Of a stretch of DNA of 64,000 nt, positions 54,412-61,467 are shown one piece after another; the stretch's first letter is position 1; every line of letters begins with the position of its first letter. The translations under genes were made by a program, and so were the position numbers. The notes beneath the pieces are model-generated. The model had not been told where the DNA came from. It ran no database searches and saw only the letters and a list, made by a program, of their open reading frames with translations. The stretch is from an uncultured Lachnospiraceae bacterium. Lineage in GTDB: Bacteria; Bacillota; Clostridia; Lachnospirales; Lachnospiraceae. Location of the stretch: contig OMZG01000011.1 of assembly GCA_900315505.1 (NCBI GenBank), forward strand, positions 1 to 64,000. Reading direction: 5' to 3'.

Positions 54412-55488
54412 TTACAAGATACCAGATGTTGATTTTTCCTTATCAAAGCACTCCTGCGCCTTATCCTCCTGCCCGTTCAGCTGATACCACAGCCCCAGAT
54501 TGTGATACGCCTTGAACGAGCCGGTTCCCTTCACTGTCATCGCATCGTCACGTTCACCGATATCGAGACATTTCTGATAGCTTTTCTCTATGAGAGGCAG
54601 ATAGGAAATGTACTTCGCCGTGTCCGATAGCACCAGCTTCATATAGAAGATTCCGCAGTAGAAATAAAAATCTGTATTATCCGTGAAATATTTTTCTGTA
54701 TCCTTTACTATCTGAAGAGCTGTCCCGAGTGATTCAGTACTGTTCAGATCGGTAAGCGTATACAGGTATCTGATGACTCCGTCCCTCACATAGTCTGCGG
54801 TAAATGCTTCCGGAGAATCATGTATCATGTCATAGAATCTGCCGAAATACTCTGACGCACGTATCGTCTCCTTCTCGCTCCTCAGCGCCACTCCCATCTG
54901 ATAATACAGATACGGGTCATCCGGTGTCTGCTCTATTGCCTTTTCCAGATATGTGAGATTTCTCTTTCCCTTGCTCCTGTCGAGATATCCGTCATGATCA
55001 GCAACGAACGGCGTATAGATCCTCGTCCCATCGAAAACGGGCTGCTCATGAATTATTCCCTCGTATCTCACTCCACGCGGCAGGAGTCTCGTGGTGCGTG
55101 TCTTTGATACATCGATCTGATCATCGTCATTATAGAACTGGTCATACCTCACGAGATAGCCTGCCCAGCCGCTTCCGGCCTCCTTCAGGAATTGGCGGAC
55201 ATCCTGCTTTGGCCTTCTCAGGTATTCGTCTGCATCCAGCACGAGGGTGTAGTCAGCACCATTCTCCTCTGACCTTTCCAGAGAAAAATTCCTGGCTGCT
55301 GAAAAGTCATCCACCCAGTCGAAGTGATACAGCTTCACTTGTGGAAATGACCCTGCTATCTCACAGGTATCATCAGTAGAGCCGGTGTCGACTACTATAA
55401 TATCATCTGAATAAGGAGCCGCAGCCTCAAGACACTTTCTCAGACTTCGCGACTCGTTTTTTACGATCATGGCGATGTTTAATTTCAT
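54412..55488 (-). CDS. GT2 glycosyltransferase with C-terminal TPR region (SunS-like)
   Basis: 358 residues. The GT-A domain (1-200) has 'AMIVKNESRSLRKCL', 'VVDTGSTDDTCEIA' and the metal site 'VLDADEYL'. A TPR-like helical region occupies about 190-350 ('EQTPDDPYLYYQMGVALRS' and 'YHNLGLWYQLNGQEDKAQEC'). This pairing occurs in transferases that modify peptides or proteins, for example SunS-type, as well as in polysaccharide loci. The acceptor is unknown. GGAGAAAG precedes the ATG. Neighbours are a cyclic di-GMP protein and hypE. Confidence 0.85.
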   Translation of the reverse strand: MKLNIAMIVKNESRSLRKCLEAAAPYSDDIIVVDTGSTDDTCEIAGSFPQVKLYHFDWVDDFSAARNFSLERSEENGADYTLVLDADEYLRRPKQDVRQFLKEAGSGWAGYLVRYDQFYNDDDQIDVSKTRTTRLLPRGVRYEGIIHEQPVFDGTRIYTPFVADHDGYLDRSKGKRNLTYLEKAIEQTPDDPYLYYQMGVALRSEKETIRASEYFGRFYDMIHDSPEAFTADYVRDGVIRYLYTLTDLNSTESLGTALQIVKDTEKYFTDNTDFYFYCGIFYMKLVLSDTAKYISYLPLIEKSYQKCLDIGERDDAMTVKGTGSFKAYHNLGLWYQLNGQEDKAQECFDKEKSTSGIL

Positions 55489-55534
55489 TCTTTCTCCATA
55501 TGTTTCCGCGGCTAGTGTACATGCTGCTTAAATA

Positions 55535-56527
55535 TCAGCATATCCTTGGGAGTCCTTCTCCCTGCAGTATATCGAGTTCGCGCTCGCCGCCCAGCCCGGT
55601 CATCTCGATGAGCCTTCCCCCGGATTCTTCGGTCACCTTTCCGATTATCGTGGCATTCTCACCGTACTTCGATCCTCTTATTATATCAAGTGCATGGTCT
55701 GCTTCTTCAGCCGGAACTATTGCAACAAGCTTTCCCTCATTGCCCATATAGAGCGGATCAAGTCCTAAGAGTCCTGCGAAGTCTGCCACCTTCTTCGTGA
55801 CCGGTATCTTATTTTCCTCTATGACAAAGGTCTTGTGTGACTGACCCGACAGCTCCTTGAGCACTGTCGCGAGACCGCCTCTCGTCACATCTCTTAAGGT
55901 ATGGACATCAATTCCGCCGTCAATGAGATTCCTGACTATATCTACAAGAGGCGCGTTATCAGACTGTATATCTGTGGCGATGTTCATTCGCTCTGAGAGG
56001 ATTGCCGCATGATGATCACCGACATTTCCGGAAACGATTATCGCATCTCCGACCTTTGCATTGCCTGCTGCGATATCAGTCCCGTCCGGCACGAAACCTA
56101 CTCCTGCTGTATTGATATAGAGCTCGCCATTTCCATTTACAACCTTTGTATCACCGGCTACTATCTTCACTCCGGCCTCTTCCGCCGTGGCTGCCATCGA
56201 CTTCACGACCCGCTTCAGGAGGGCGATATCGAGTCCTTCTTCGAGGATGAATCCGCAGGTCAGATACTTCGGGACTGCGCCTCGCATCAGCAGGTCATTT
56301 ACCGTGCCGCATACACAAAGTCTCCCTATGTCTCCGCCCCTGAACTCCGGAGGTGTCACGACGAAGCTGTCTGTCGTCATCGCAATCTTCCCGGCTCCCG
56401 GGACTACTGCTGAATCCTCCATCTCGTCAAGTGTCTTATTGGAAAATTCCTTATCAAATATCTCGTCTATCAGCTCACCGGTAGCACTTCCGCCACTGCC
56501 GTGAGCCATGAGTATCTTGTCTTCCAT
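55535..56527 (-). CDS. hypE: Hydrogenase maturation protein HypE
   Basis: 330 residues. PurM-like fold with 'MAHGSGGSATGELI', 'DSAVV', 'TDSFVVTPPEFRGGDIG' and the essential C-terminal 'PRIC', whose cysteine is carbamoylated by HypF then dehydrated to the cyanide ligand of the [NiFe] site. It is last in the ech-hyp run. HypF, HypA and HypB are not in the window. CAGGAG precedes the ATG. A heptamer array fills the gap to hypD. Confidence 0.97.
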   Translation of the reverse strand: MEDKILMAHGSGGSATGELIDEIFDKEFSNKTLDEMEDSAVVPGAGKIAMTTDSFVVTPPEFRGGDIGRLCVCGTVNDLLMRGAVPKYLTCGFILEEGLDIALLKRVVKSMAATAEEAGVKIVAGDTKVVNGNGELYINTAGVGFVPDGTDIAAGNAKVGDAIIVSGNVGDHHAAILSERMNIATDIQSDNAPLVDIVRNLIDGGIDVHTLRDVTRGGLATVLKELSGQSHKTFVIEENKIPVTKKVADFAGLLGLDPLYMGNEGKLVAIVPAEEADHALDIIRGSKYGENATIIGKVTEESGGRLIEMTGLGGERELDILQGEGLPRIC

Positions 56528-56540
56528 CTATGCTCCTGTC

Positions 56541-56582
56541 AGTTCTGAGTTATGAGTTCTTAGCTTAGAACTTAGAACTTTT
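56541..56582. repeat. Phased heptamer array between hypD and hypE (6 units)
   Basis: Units AGTTCTG, AGTTATG, AGTTCTT, AGCTTAG, AACTTAG and AACTTTT are contiguous. The array covers the hypD stop codon (56565-56567) and its last codons. It also contains a short hairpin (AGTTCT-TAGCTT-AGAACT). Confidence 0.75.
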
Positions 56583-57626
56583 ATCAACTCTATGATTTGC
56601 CAGATACGAAAAGCATGACCCCTCAGTGCTTACCATACATGCTCCCTGCGGGTTCATCGGTGTGCAGACCTTTCCATACAGCGGGCAGTCATATGGACGC
56701 ATCTTTCCCATCAGCACCTTATCACAGCAGCAGGCTGGATTGGCCTTGCGGTCAGCATCGAGTCCAAGGCTTCCGGCATCAAGGTATCTGTATTCTTCAC
56801 GCAGTATCTTTCCGGAACCCTTTACCTGTCCCATACCGCGCCAGGCTGCATCATATTTTTCAAAATATTTATCAATCAGCGCACGAGCCTCCGGGTTTCC
56901 ATCCTCCTTTACCACTGATGGATAGAAATTTTTCACTACTCCATGCCCGTACTCTCTTACTATACCATAAATCGCCGCAAGAAGCTCGGGTCCCTTGAAC
57001 CCGGCAACTCCGAACGGGATGGAGAAATCCTGTGCTATCGGTTCATAGATATGCGTACCGGTAACTACAGACACATGTCCCGGCGCTATGAATCCGTCAA
57101 TCGGAGCGCCAGACTCCATCAGGTAGCGGATGACTTCGGGCATGGTTTTTATAGCTGTAAGTAGTTTAATATTTTTAATATTATTCCTTACAATTTCATC
57201 TACCAGAAGAGCATAAACCGGTGTCGTTGTCTCAAATCCGACTGCTGCAAAAATAAATGTCGTGTCAGGGTCCTTTGCCGCAAGGTCAAGCGTATCCATA
57301 GGAGAATACACCATCTCGACTCTCGCTCCCTCTCCTCTTGCAGATGAGAGATTATTCTTTGTAGATCCCGGCACTCTGATCAGATCACCGAAGGTCACTA
57401 TGCAGTTGTGCGGATCCTTAGCGAGGTCTAAAAGCTTGTCCACATACGAGGACGGTGTCACACACACCGGACATCCTGGCCCGCTCAGCAGATGTATCTT
57501 GTCCGATAGCATTCCAGGAATGCCGTTTTTCGCAATCGAACCCGTGTGGCTGCCACAGACCTCCATTATATTCATTTCAGGACCATCGTATTTTTTCAGT
57601 CCTTCTTTTACTTCTTCTAAATCCAT
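56565..57626 (-). CDS. hypD: Hydrogenase maturation protein HypD
   Basis: 353 residues. This iron-sulfur scaffold assembles Fe(CN)2CO with HypC and HypE. 'MEVCGSHTGSIAKNG', 'LSGPGCPVCVTP', 'GFETTTP' and the C-terminal cluster region with cysteines in 'NPACCCDK', 'PYDCPLYGKVC' and 'QGACM' are present. The normal HypD start agrees with the ATG at 57626, yet no Shine-Dalgarno sequence precedes it: the 76-bp palindrome ends nine bases upstream of the ATG. Its C-terminus 'DKSSKF' is encoded inside a heptamer array. Confidence 0.97.
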   Translation of the reverse strand: MDLEEVKEGLKKYDGPEMNIMEVCGSHTGSIAKNGIPGMLSDKIHLLSGPGCPVCVTPSSYVDKLLDLAKDPHNCIVTFGDLIRVPGSTKNNLSSARGEGARVEMVYSPMDTLDLAAKDPDTTFIFAAVGFETTTPVYALLVDEIVRNNIKNIKLLTAIKTMPEVIRYLMESGAPIDGFIAPGHVSVVTGTHIYEPIAQDFSIPFGVAGFKGPELLAAIYGIVREYGHGVVKNFYPSVVKEDGNPEARALIDKYFEKYDAAWRGMGQVKGSGKILREEYRYLDAGSLGLDADRKANPACCCDKVLMGKMRPYDCPLYGKVCTPMNPQGACMVSTEGSCFSYLANHRVDKSSKF

Positions 57627-57634
57627 AATTCAGA

Positions 57635-57710
57635 AGACAAGGGGACGGTTCTCTTGTCTCTTTAACTAAATCAATTTAATTAAAAAGACAGTAGAACCGT
57701 CCCTCTGTCT
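57635..57710. repeat. 76-bp near-perfect palindrome between hypC and hypD
   Basis: The outer arms 57635-57652 and 57693-57710 match at 16 of 18 (core GGGACGGTTCT / AGAACCGTCCC). Inner arms GTCTCTTTAACTAAAT and its inverse match at 14 of 16. The GGGACGGTTCT word is known to me from dispersed palindromic repeats in many Firmicutes. It begins at the hypC stop codon and ends nine bases before the hypD ATG. Confidence 0.85.
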
Positions 57711-57919
57711 TACGCTCCTATTTCTGTGAAAATCTCATTCATTTCATCTGCATCCTGCTCTGTGAGCTTCTGCAGGATACAGCCGGCGTGGACGAGCACG
57801 TAGTCGCCTGGTTCTATATCCACAAATCCGGTACGTGCGTCGACCCTGTTGCCATTGAAATCAACGGTAGCCTTGCGGTCGCGCACTTCTATTACTTTAC
57901 CAGGAAGAGCTACACACAT
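57710..57919 (-). CDS. hypC: Hydrogenase maturation chaperone HypC
   Basis: 69 residues. The defining N-terminus 'MCVALPGKVIEV' carries the essential Cys2. 'VDIEPGDYVLVHAGCILQKL' follows, the OB-fold region. It carries the Fe(CN)2CO unit with HypD and hands it to the large subunit EchE. AAAGGAGG is upstream of the ATG. A 98-bp heptamer array separates it from echF. Confidence 0.97.
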   Translation of the reverse strand: MCVALPGKVIEVRDRKATVDFNGNRVDARTGFVDIEPGDYVLVHAGCILQKLTEQDADEMNEIFTEIGA

Positions 57920-57941
57920 ATTCTGAGCCTCCTTTGTGTGA

Positions 57942-58039
57942 GGGGTTAGGATCTAGGGGATAGGGGATAGGGACATCCTATATCCTATATCCTATATCCT
58001 AACCCCTATATCCTATATCCTATATCCTATCCCCTCAAT
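57942..58039. repeat. 98-bp array of 14 phased heptamers between echF and hypC
   Basis: Fourteen contiguous 7-base units. They start GGGGTTA, GGATCTA, GGGGATA, GGGGATA, GGGACAT, continue with CCTATAT (three times), CCTAACC, CCTATAT (three times), and end CCTATCC, CCTCAAT. The units share a drifting consensus and switch from G-rich to C-rich strands, so the two ends are also inverted copies (GGGGATAGG against CCTATCCCC). The array covers the echF stop (58035-58037). Confidence 0.9.
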
Positions 58040-58457
58040 CCTTCTTTGCCTGTGCTGCCTTGATGGCGGCTGCACGCTTTGCTGCAAGCTCAGCCTCTTT
58101 CTGCTTCTCAGCCTCTGTCATGATATGAGTCTGGGAGTAGGTGACCTTCTCAGGTCCTGGTGTCTGATAGCCAGGATTCAGGTAGAGGCACTTCTTAGGG
58201 CAGACCCTCGTGCAGTATCCGCACTGGACGCAGTCGAAACGGTTGATGGTCCAGGTCTTATTCTTCCTGTCCACGGTGATAGCACCAGGAGGGCAGTTGA
58301 TCATACAGGCACCACAGCTGATGCACTGCTGGATATCTATATCTATATGTCCTCTTGAACCTTCAGGATAATTGATAGGCTCAGCAGGATAATTCTTTGT
58401 GACCGGCTTCTCAAAGAGCTGTCTTAGCATAGTCGGTGCAAATCTCATGATTCCCAT
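58035..58457 (-). CDS. echF: Ech-type hydrogenase ferredoxin-like subunit (two 4Fe-4S)
   Basis: 140 residues, NuoI/EchF-like. Two cluster motifs: C45-x2-C-x2-C-x3-C55P and C76-x2-C-x2-C-x3-C86P. It passes electrons between soluble ferredoxin and the small subunit EchC. The last 30 residues form a Lys/Ala/Glu-rich tail not needed for the fold. It is downstream of echE (18 bases). The 3' end lies in the heptamer array. Confidence 0.93.
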   Translation of the reverse strand: MGIMRFAPTMLRQLFEKPVTKNYPAEPINYPEGSRGHIDIDIQQCISCGACMINCPPGAITVDRKNKTWTINRFDCVQCGYCTRVCPKKCLYLNPGYQTPGPEKVTYSQTHIMTEAEKQKEAELAAKRAAAIKAAQAKKD

Positions 58458-58475
58458 ACTTTTCTTACACCTCCA

Positions 58476-59555
58476 TTATCTCTCTGTACAGCTGATGCAC
58501 GGGTCAATAGTTACGCAGAGGATTCCGACATCTGAATACTCACAGTCCTTGAGCATCTCGCAGAGACCAGCAAGGTTTGAGAAGGTCGGAGTACGAAGTC
58601 TGAATCTGTCGAGCTTCTTGGTACCATTGGCCTTGACATAGTAAATAGCCTCGCCTCTTGGCTGCTCGATACGGGTGAAGTACTCTCCGTTCGGATTTCC
58701 CTTCACAGGAACAGCCAGATCTCCCTCAGGCATCTTTGCAAAAGCCTGGCGGATAAGGTCTATGGACTGATAGATCTCCTGGATACGGACCTGGCATCTC
58801 GAGTATGAATCACCCTCCTTGGAGATGATAGGCTCGAAATCGAGATCCCCGTATGCTTCGTAGCCTGATTTTCTCATGTCATATGAGAGGCCTGAAGCTC
58901 TGGCAACAGGTCCGCAGCATCCGAGGTCATGAGCTTTCTCCTTCGTGATGACTCCTACGCCCTTGAGACGGGTCTGCACTGAATAGTCGAGAAGGAAAGC
59001 CTTCTCCACTGCCCTTAACTCTTCCTTTACTGAAGCAAGCTGAGTAAGGATCTCCTTCTCCTGATCACTGTTTATGTCACGGAGCACTCCGCCCGGCTCG
59101 AGGACTGAGAAGATCAGACGCCCGCCAGTAGTGAGCTCGAGGCAGTCAAGGACTCTCTCACGGATCCTCCATGCCTGATAGAAGAGTGACTCAAACCCGA
59201 AAGCATCAGCGATAAGGCCAAGCCAGAGAAAATGTGAATGCATTCTTGCAAGCTCAGCCCAGATCGTACGCAGATACTTCGCACGGTCAGGAACCTCTGT
59301 ATTCATGATATGCTCGATGGTCTCCACATATCCGAGTCCGTGGCCGAAAGAACAGATACCACAGGTACGCTCGATGACGTAGGTCATCTGCTTGAAATCC
59401 TTCTTGTCTGTGAGTCCCTCGAGACCTCTGTGAATGAATCCGATATTAGGAATGGCCTCTACGACCTTCTCATCCTCAATCACGAGATCGAGGTGGATAG
59501 GCTCAGGCAGCACCGGATGCTGTGGTCCGAAAGGAACTACGCTTCTCTTTGCCAT
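58476..59555 (-). CDS. echE: Ech-type [NiFe] hydrogenase large (catalytic) subunit
   Basis: 359 residues, NuoD-like. Both Ni-binding cysteine pairs are present: Cys65/Cys68 in 'ERTCGICSFGH' and Cys353/Cys356 in the final 'DPCISCTER', so this is a true hydrogenase rather than a complex I 49-kDa subunit. The protein stops three residues after the last cysteine, so there is no C-terminal peptide to cleave, in agreement with no maturation protease gene nearby. The start overlaps the echD stop (TAATG). Confidence 0.97.
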   Translation of the reverse strand: MAKRSVVPFGPQHPVLPEPIHLDLVIEDEKVVEAIPNIGFIHRGLEGLTDKKDFKQMTYVIERTCGICSFGHGLGYVETIEHIMNTEVPDRAKYLRTIWAELARMHSHFLWLGLIADAFGFESLFYQAWRIRERVLDCLELTTGGRLIFSVLEPGGVLRDINSDQEKEILTQLASVKEELRAVEKAFLLDYSVQTRLKGVGVITKEKAHDLGCCGPVARASGLSYDMRKSGYEAYGDLDFEPIISKEGDSYSRCQVRIQEIYQSIDLIRQAFAKMPEGDLAVPVKGNPNGEYFTRIEQPRGEAIYYVKANGTKKLDRFRLRTPTFSNLAGLCEMLKDCEYSDVGILCVTIDPCISCTER

Positions 59556-60034
59556 TACTGTGCACCTCCTTCGTCAGTCTCTACTTCTACATCGGCAGCA
59601 TCAACAGTTGAGCCAGGTGCAGACTTCTCAGTTGCTGCTGCAAAAGCTTCCTTTAATGCAGCCTTGCCGGCTTCTGGAAGCATTGGTGTCTCGACATTGA
59701 GTCTGTAGAGCTTGTCCTTGTAGTCAAAACCGATCATCTCGATCTGACATCCGAACAGCTCACGCATCTCATTCTCATAGAAGGATGCACACGGATAGAT
59801 CACGCTCACTGACGGGATCTGCCTGGCAAGATCATCTACTACGACACGAAGTGTATCGAATGAATAAGCGTCATCATCACTGAATGAATATGACAGCTCG
59901 AACTTTCCATCGACAAAGGCAGCACAGGCCTGATCAAATCTCATGCCCTGATGCTTTCTCTTCATTACCTCTTCAAGAAGATCCTCGAGAGGAATAGTCT
60001 CCATGGTATTACCCGGATTAATTACTTCTGACAT
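59555..60034 (-). CDS. echD: Ech-type hydrogenase NuoC-like subunit
   Basis: 159 residues, 30-kDa complex I family. The signature 'YPCASFYENEMRELFG' and 'DYKDKLYRLN' are clear. It is a structural subunit binding the large subunit. A 40-residue Ala/Glu/Asp-rich tail follows. The start lies 17 bases inside echC (GAGGAG upstream), and it overlaps echE by one base. Confidence 0.92.
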   Translation of the reverse strand: MSEVINPGNTMETIPLEDLLEEVMKRKHQGMRFDQACAAFVDGKFELSYSFSDDDAYSFDTLRVVVDDLARQIPSVSVIYPCASFYENEMRELFGCQIEMIGFDYKDKLYRLNVETPMLPEAGKAALKEAFAAATEKSAPGSTVDAADVEVETDEGGAQ

Positions 60035-60575
60035 TTGACGGTGTCTCCTCTCTGTTCTCTTCCTCGGCCTTAGCCTCGGCTACCTTCCAAGCCTCTTCCT
60101 CTTCCCTCTCACGCTTGATATCCTCGTAGGTCTTGCCGGCCTTCACCATAGCATCATGCTCATCTGAGCGCTTCTGGAAAAGGTCACGGGCCTGGATGAT
60201 ACCATCGATGATGGACTGAGGTCTTGCAGCGCAGCCAGGTACATAGATATCTACAGGAACCACAGTGTCGGCTCCGCCCTTGATATTGTATGCGTCCTTG
60301 AATACACCGCCGGTGCATGCGCAGATACCTACAGCTACGACTACCTTCGGTCTCGGCATCTGGTCATATATCTGCTTTACTACAGGCTCAGCCTGTGCAT
60401 TGATTCCTCCGGTAATCAGGAGAATATCGGCCTGCATCGGGTCACCGGTGTTCTCTACACCGAGACGCTCCGCATCATAGACAGGAGTCATGCAGGCGAG
60501 TACTTCTATATCACAGCCATTGCAGCTGCTTCCATCGTAATGGAGCAGCCATGGCGATCTCTTTACATTTGCCAT
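60018..60575 (-). CDS. echC: Ech-type hydrogenase small subunit (proximal 4Fe-4S)
   Basis: 185 residues, NuoB/EchC-like. Cluster cysteines: 'SSCNGCDIEVLA' (Cys18, Cys21), 'GICACTGG' and 'VPGCAARP'. It relays electrons between EchF and the Ni-Fe site. Residues after about 150 form a Glu/Lys/Ala-rich tail. GGAGG precedes the ATG at 60575; a longer start at 60590 would add five residues. It is 19 bases after echB. Confidence 0.95.
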   Translation of the reverse strand: MANVKRSPWLLHYDGSSCNGCDIEVLACMTPVYDAERLGVENTGDPMQADILLITGGINAQAEPVVKQIYDQMPRPKVVVAVGICACTGGVFKDAYNIKGGADTVVPVDIYVPGCAARPQSIIDGIIQARDLFQKRSDEHDAMVKAGKTYEDIKREREEEEAWKVAEAKAEEENREETPSNVRSN

Positions 60576-60594
60576 CTTTTGCCTCCACACATAC

Positions 60595-61467
60595 TTACTT
60601 GATCACCATAAGAACCAGGAGATTGACTCCAGCGCTTAAGAGTGTAACGAGCCATGTCATCTTGAGCATCGTCTCCCACTTCATACGGGCATTGGAATTG
60701 CCGATCAGGATCTCCACGAAATACACAAGAAGGATCACTATTACGGCTGCCAGAATGCTCCACGGGTTCTTATTCAGAATGAAAAGAGCCACTACCCCAA
60801 GAAGGAAAATATTCTCATACCACTCTGTGATATTGAAAATTCCAAGGTTCTTGCCGCTCATCTCGGTCGTGATACCCTTGACCAGCTCCTGATGAGCATG
60901 GTGTGATGTAGAGATATCGAAAGGAGCTTTTCTCATCTTGATCGTCATGATGAAGACGAAGGCGAAGAAGAAGCCCGGCATCTTTATGATAAGGCTGTAA
61001 TCATAATTAATGATATCGGCAGTGTTAAAAGAACCGGCTGCCACATAAAAACCTGCTGCTGTAAGAAGCACTGCAGGCTCATAGGCCATCATCTGGATGA
61101 GCTCTCTCTGTGCGCCGATCGTGGTGTACGGCGAATTCGTAACTGCTGCTGCAAAATAAAGGAAGGTTGCCGCAGTAGAAAGCACGAAGAAACACATCAG
61201 CAGGTCTGTTCCTGCAAAAAGCATTGCTCCGGTAAGGATCATCAGTGACATGTAGCTTACCAGCAGAAAATGTACTGAACGGCTTACTACTACATACTGC
61301 TTTTTGAAAAGCTTCGTCACATCATAGAACGGCTGAAGCACCGGAGGTCCGATACGTCTCTGCATTCTCGCAGAAATCTTGCGGTCGCATCCCTCAAGGA
61401 ATCCTCCGACGAAAGGTGCAAGCACTATGAAACATACAGCCAGAATAATTCTAGTATTAATACTCAT
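60595..61467 (-). CDS. echB: Ech-type hydrogenase membrane subunit, NuoH-like
   Basis: 290 residues with about eight transmembrane helices. 'GGFLEGCDRKISARMQRRIG' and 'PPVLQPFYDVTKLF' are the conserved cytoplasmic loop contacting the small subunit. 'AFVFIMTIKMRKAPFDIS' is a further NuoH signature. It anchors the hydrogenase and takes part in ion translocation. The start is the ATG at 61467 with AGGAGG nine bases upstream, overlapping the echA stop by one base; a longer frame to 61533 is rejected. Confidence 0.95.
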   Translation of the reverse strand: MSINTRIILAVCFIVLAPFVGGFLEGCDRKISARMQRRIGPPVLQPFYDVTKLFKKQYVVVSRSVHFLLVSYMSLMILTGAMLFAGTDLLMCFFVLSTAATFLYFAAAVTNSPYTTIGAQRELIQMMAYEPAVLLTAAGFYVAAGSFNTADIINYDYSLIIKMPGFFFAFVFIMTIKMRKAPFDISTSHHAHQELVKGITTEMSGKNLGIFNITEWYENIFLLGVVALFILNKNPWSILAAVIVILLVYFVEILIGNSNARMKWETMLKMTWLVTLLSAGVNLLVLMVIK

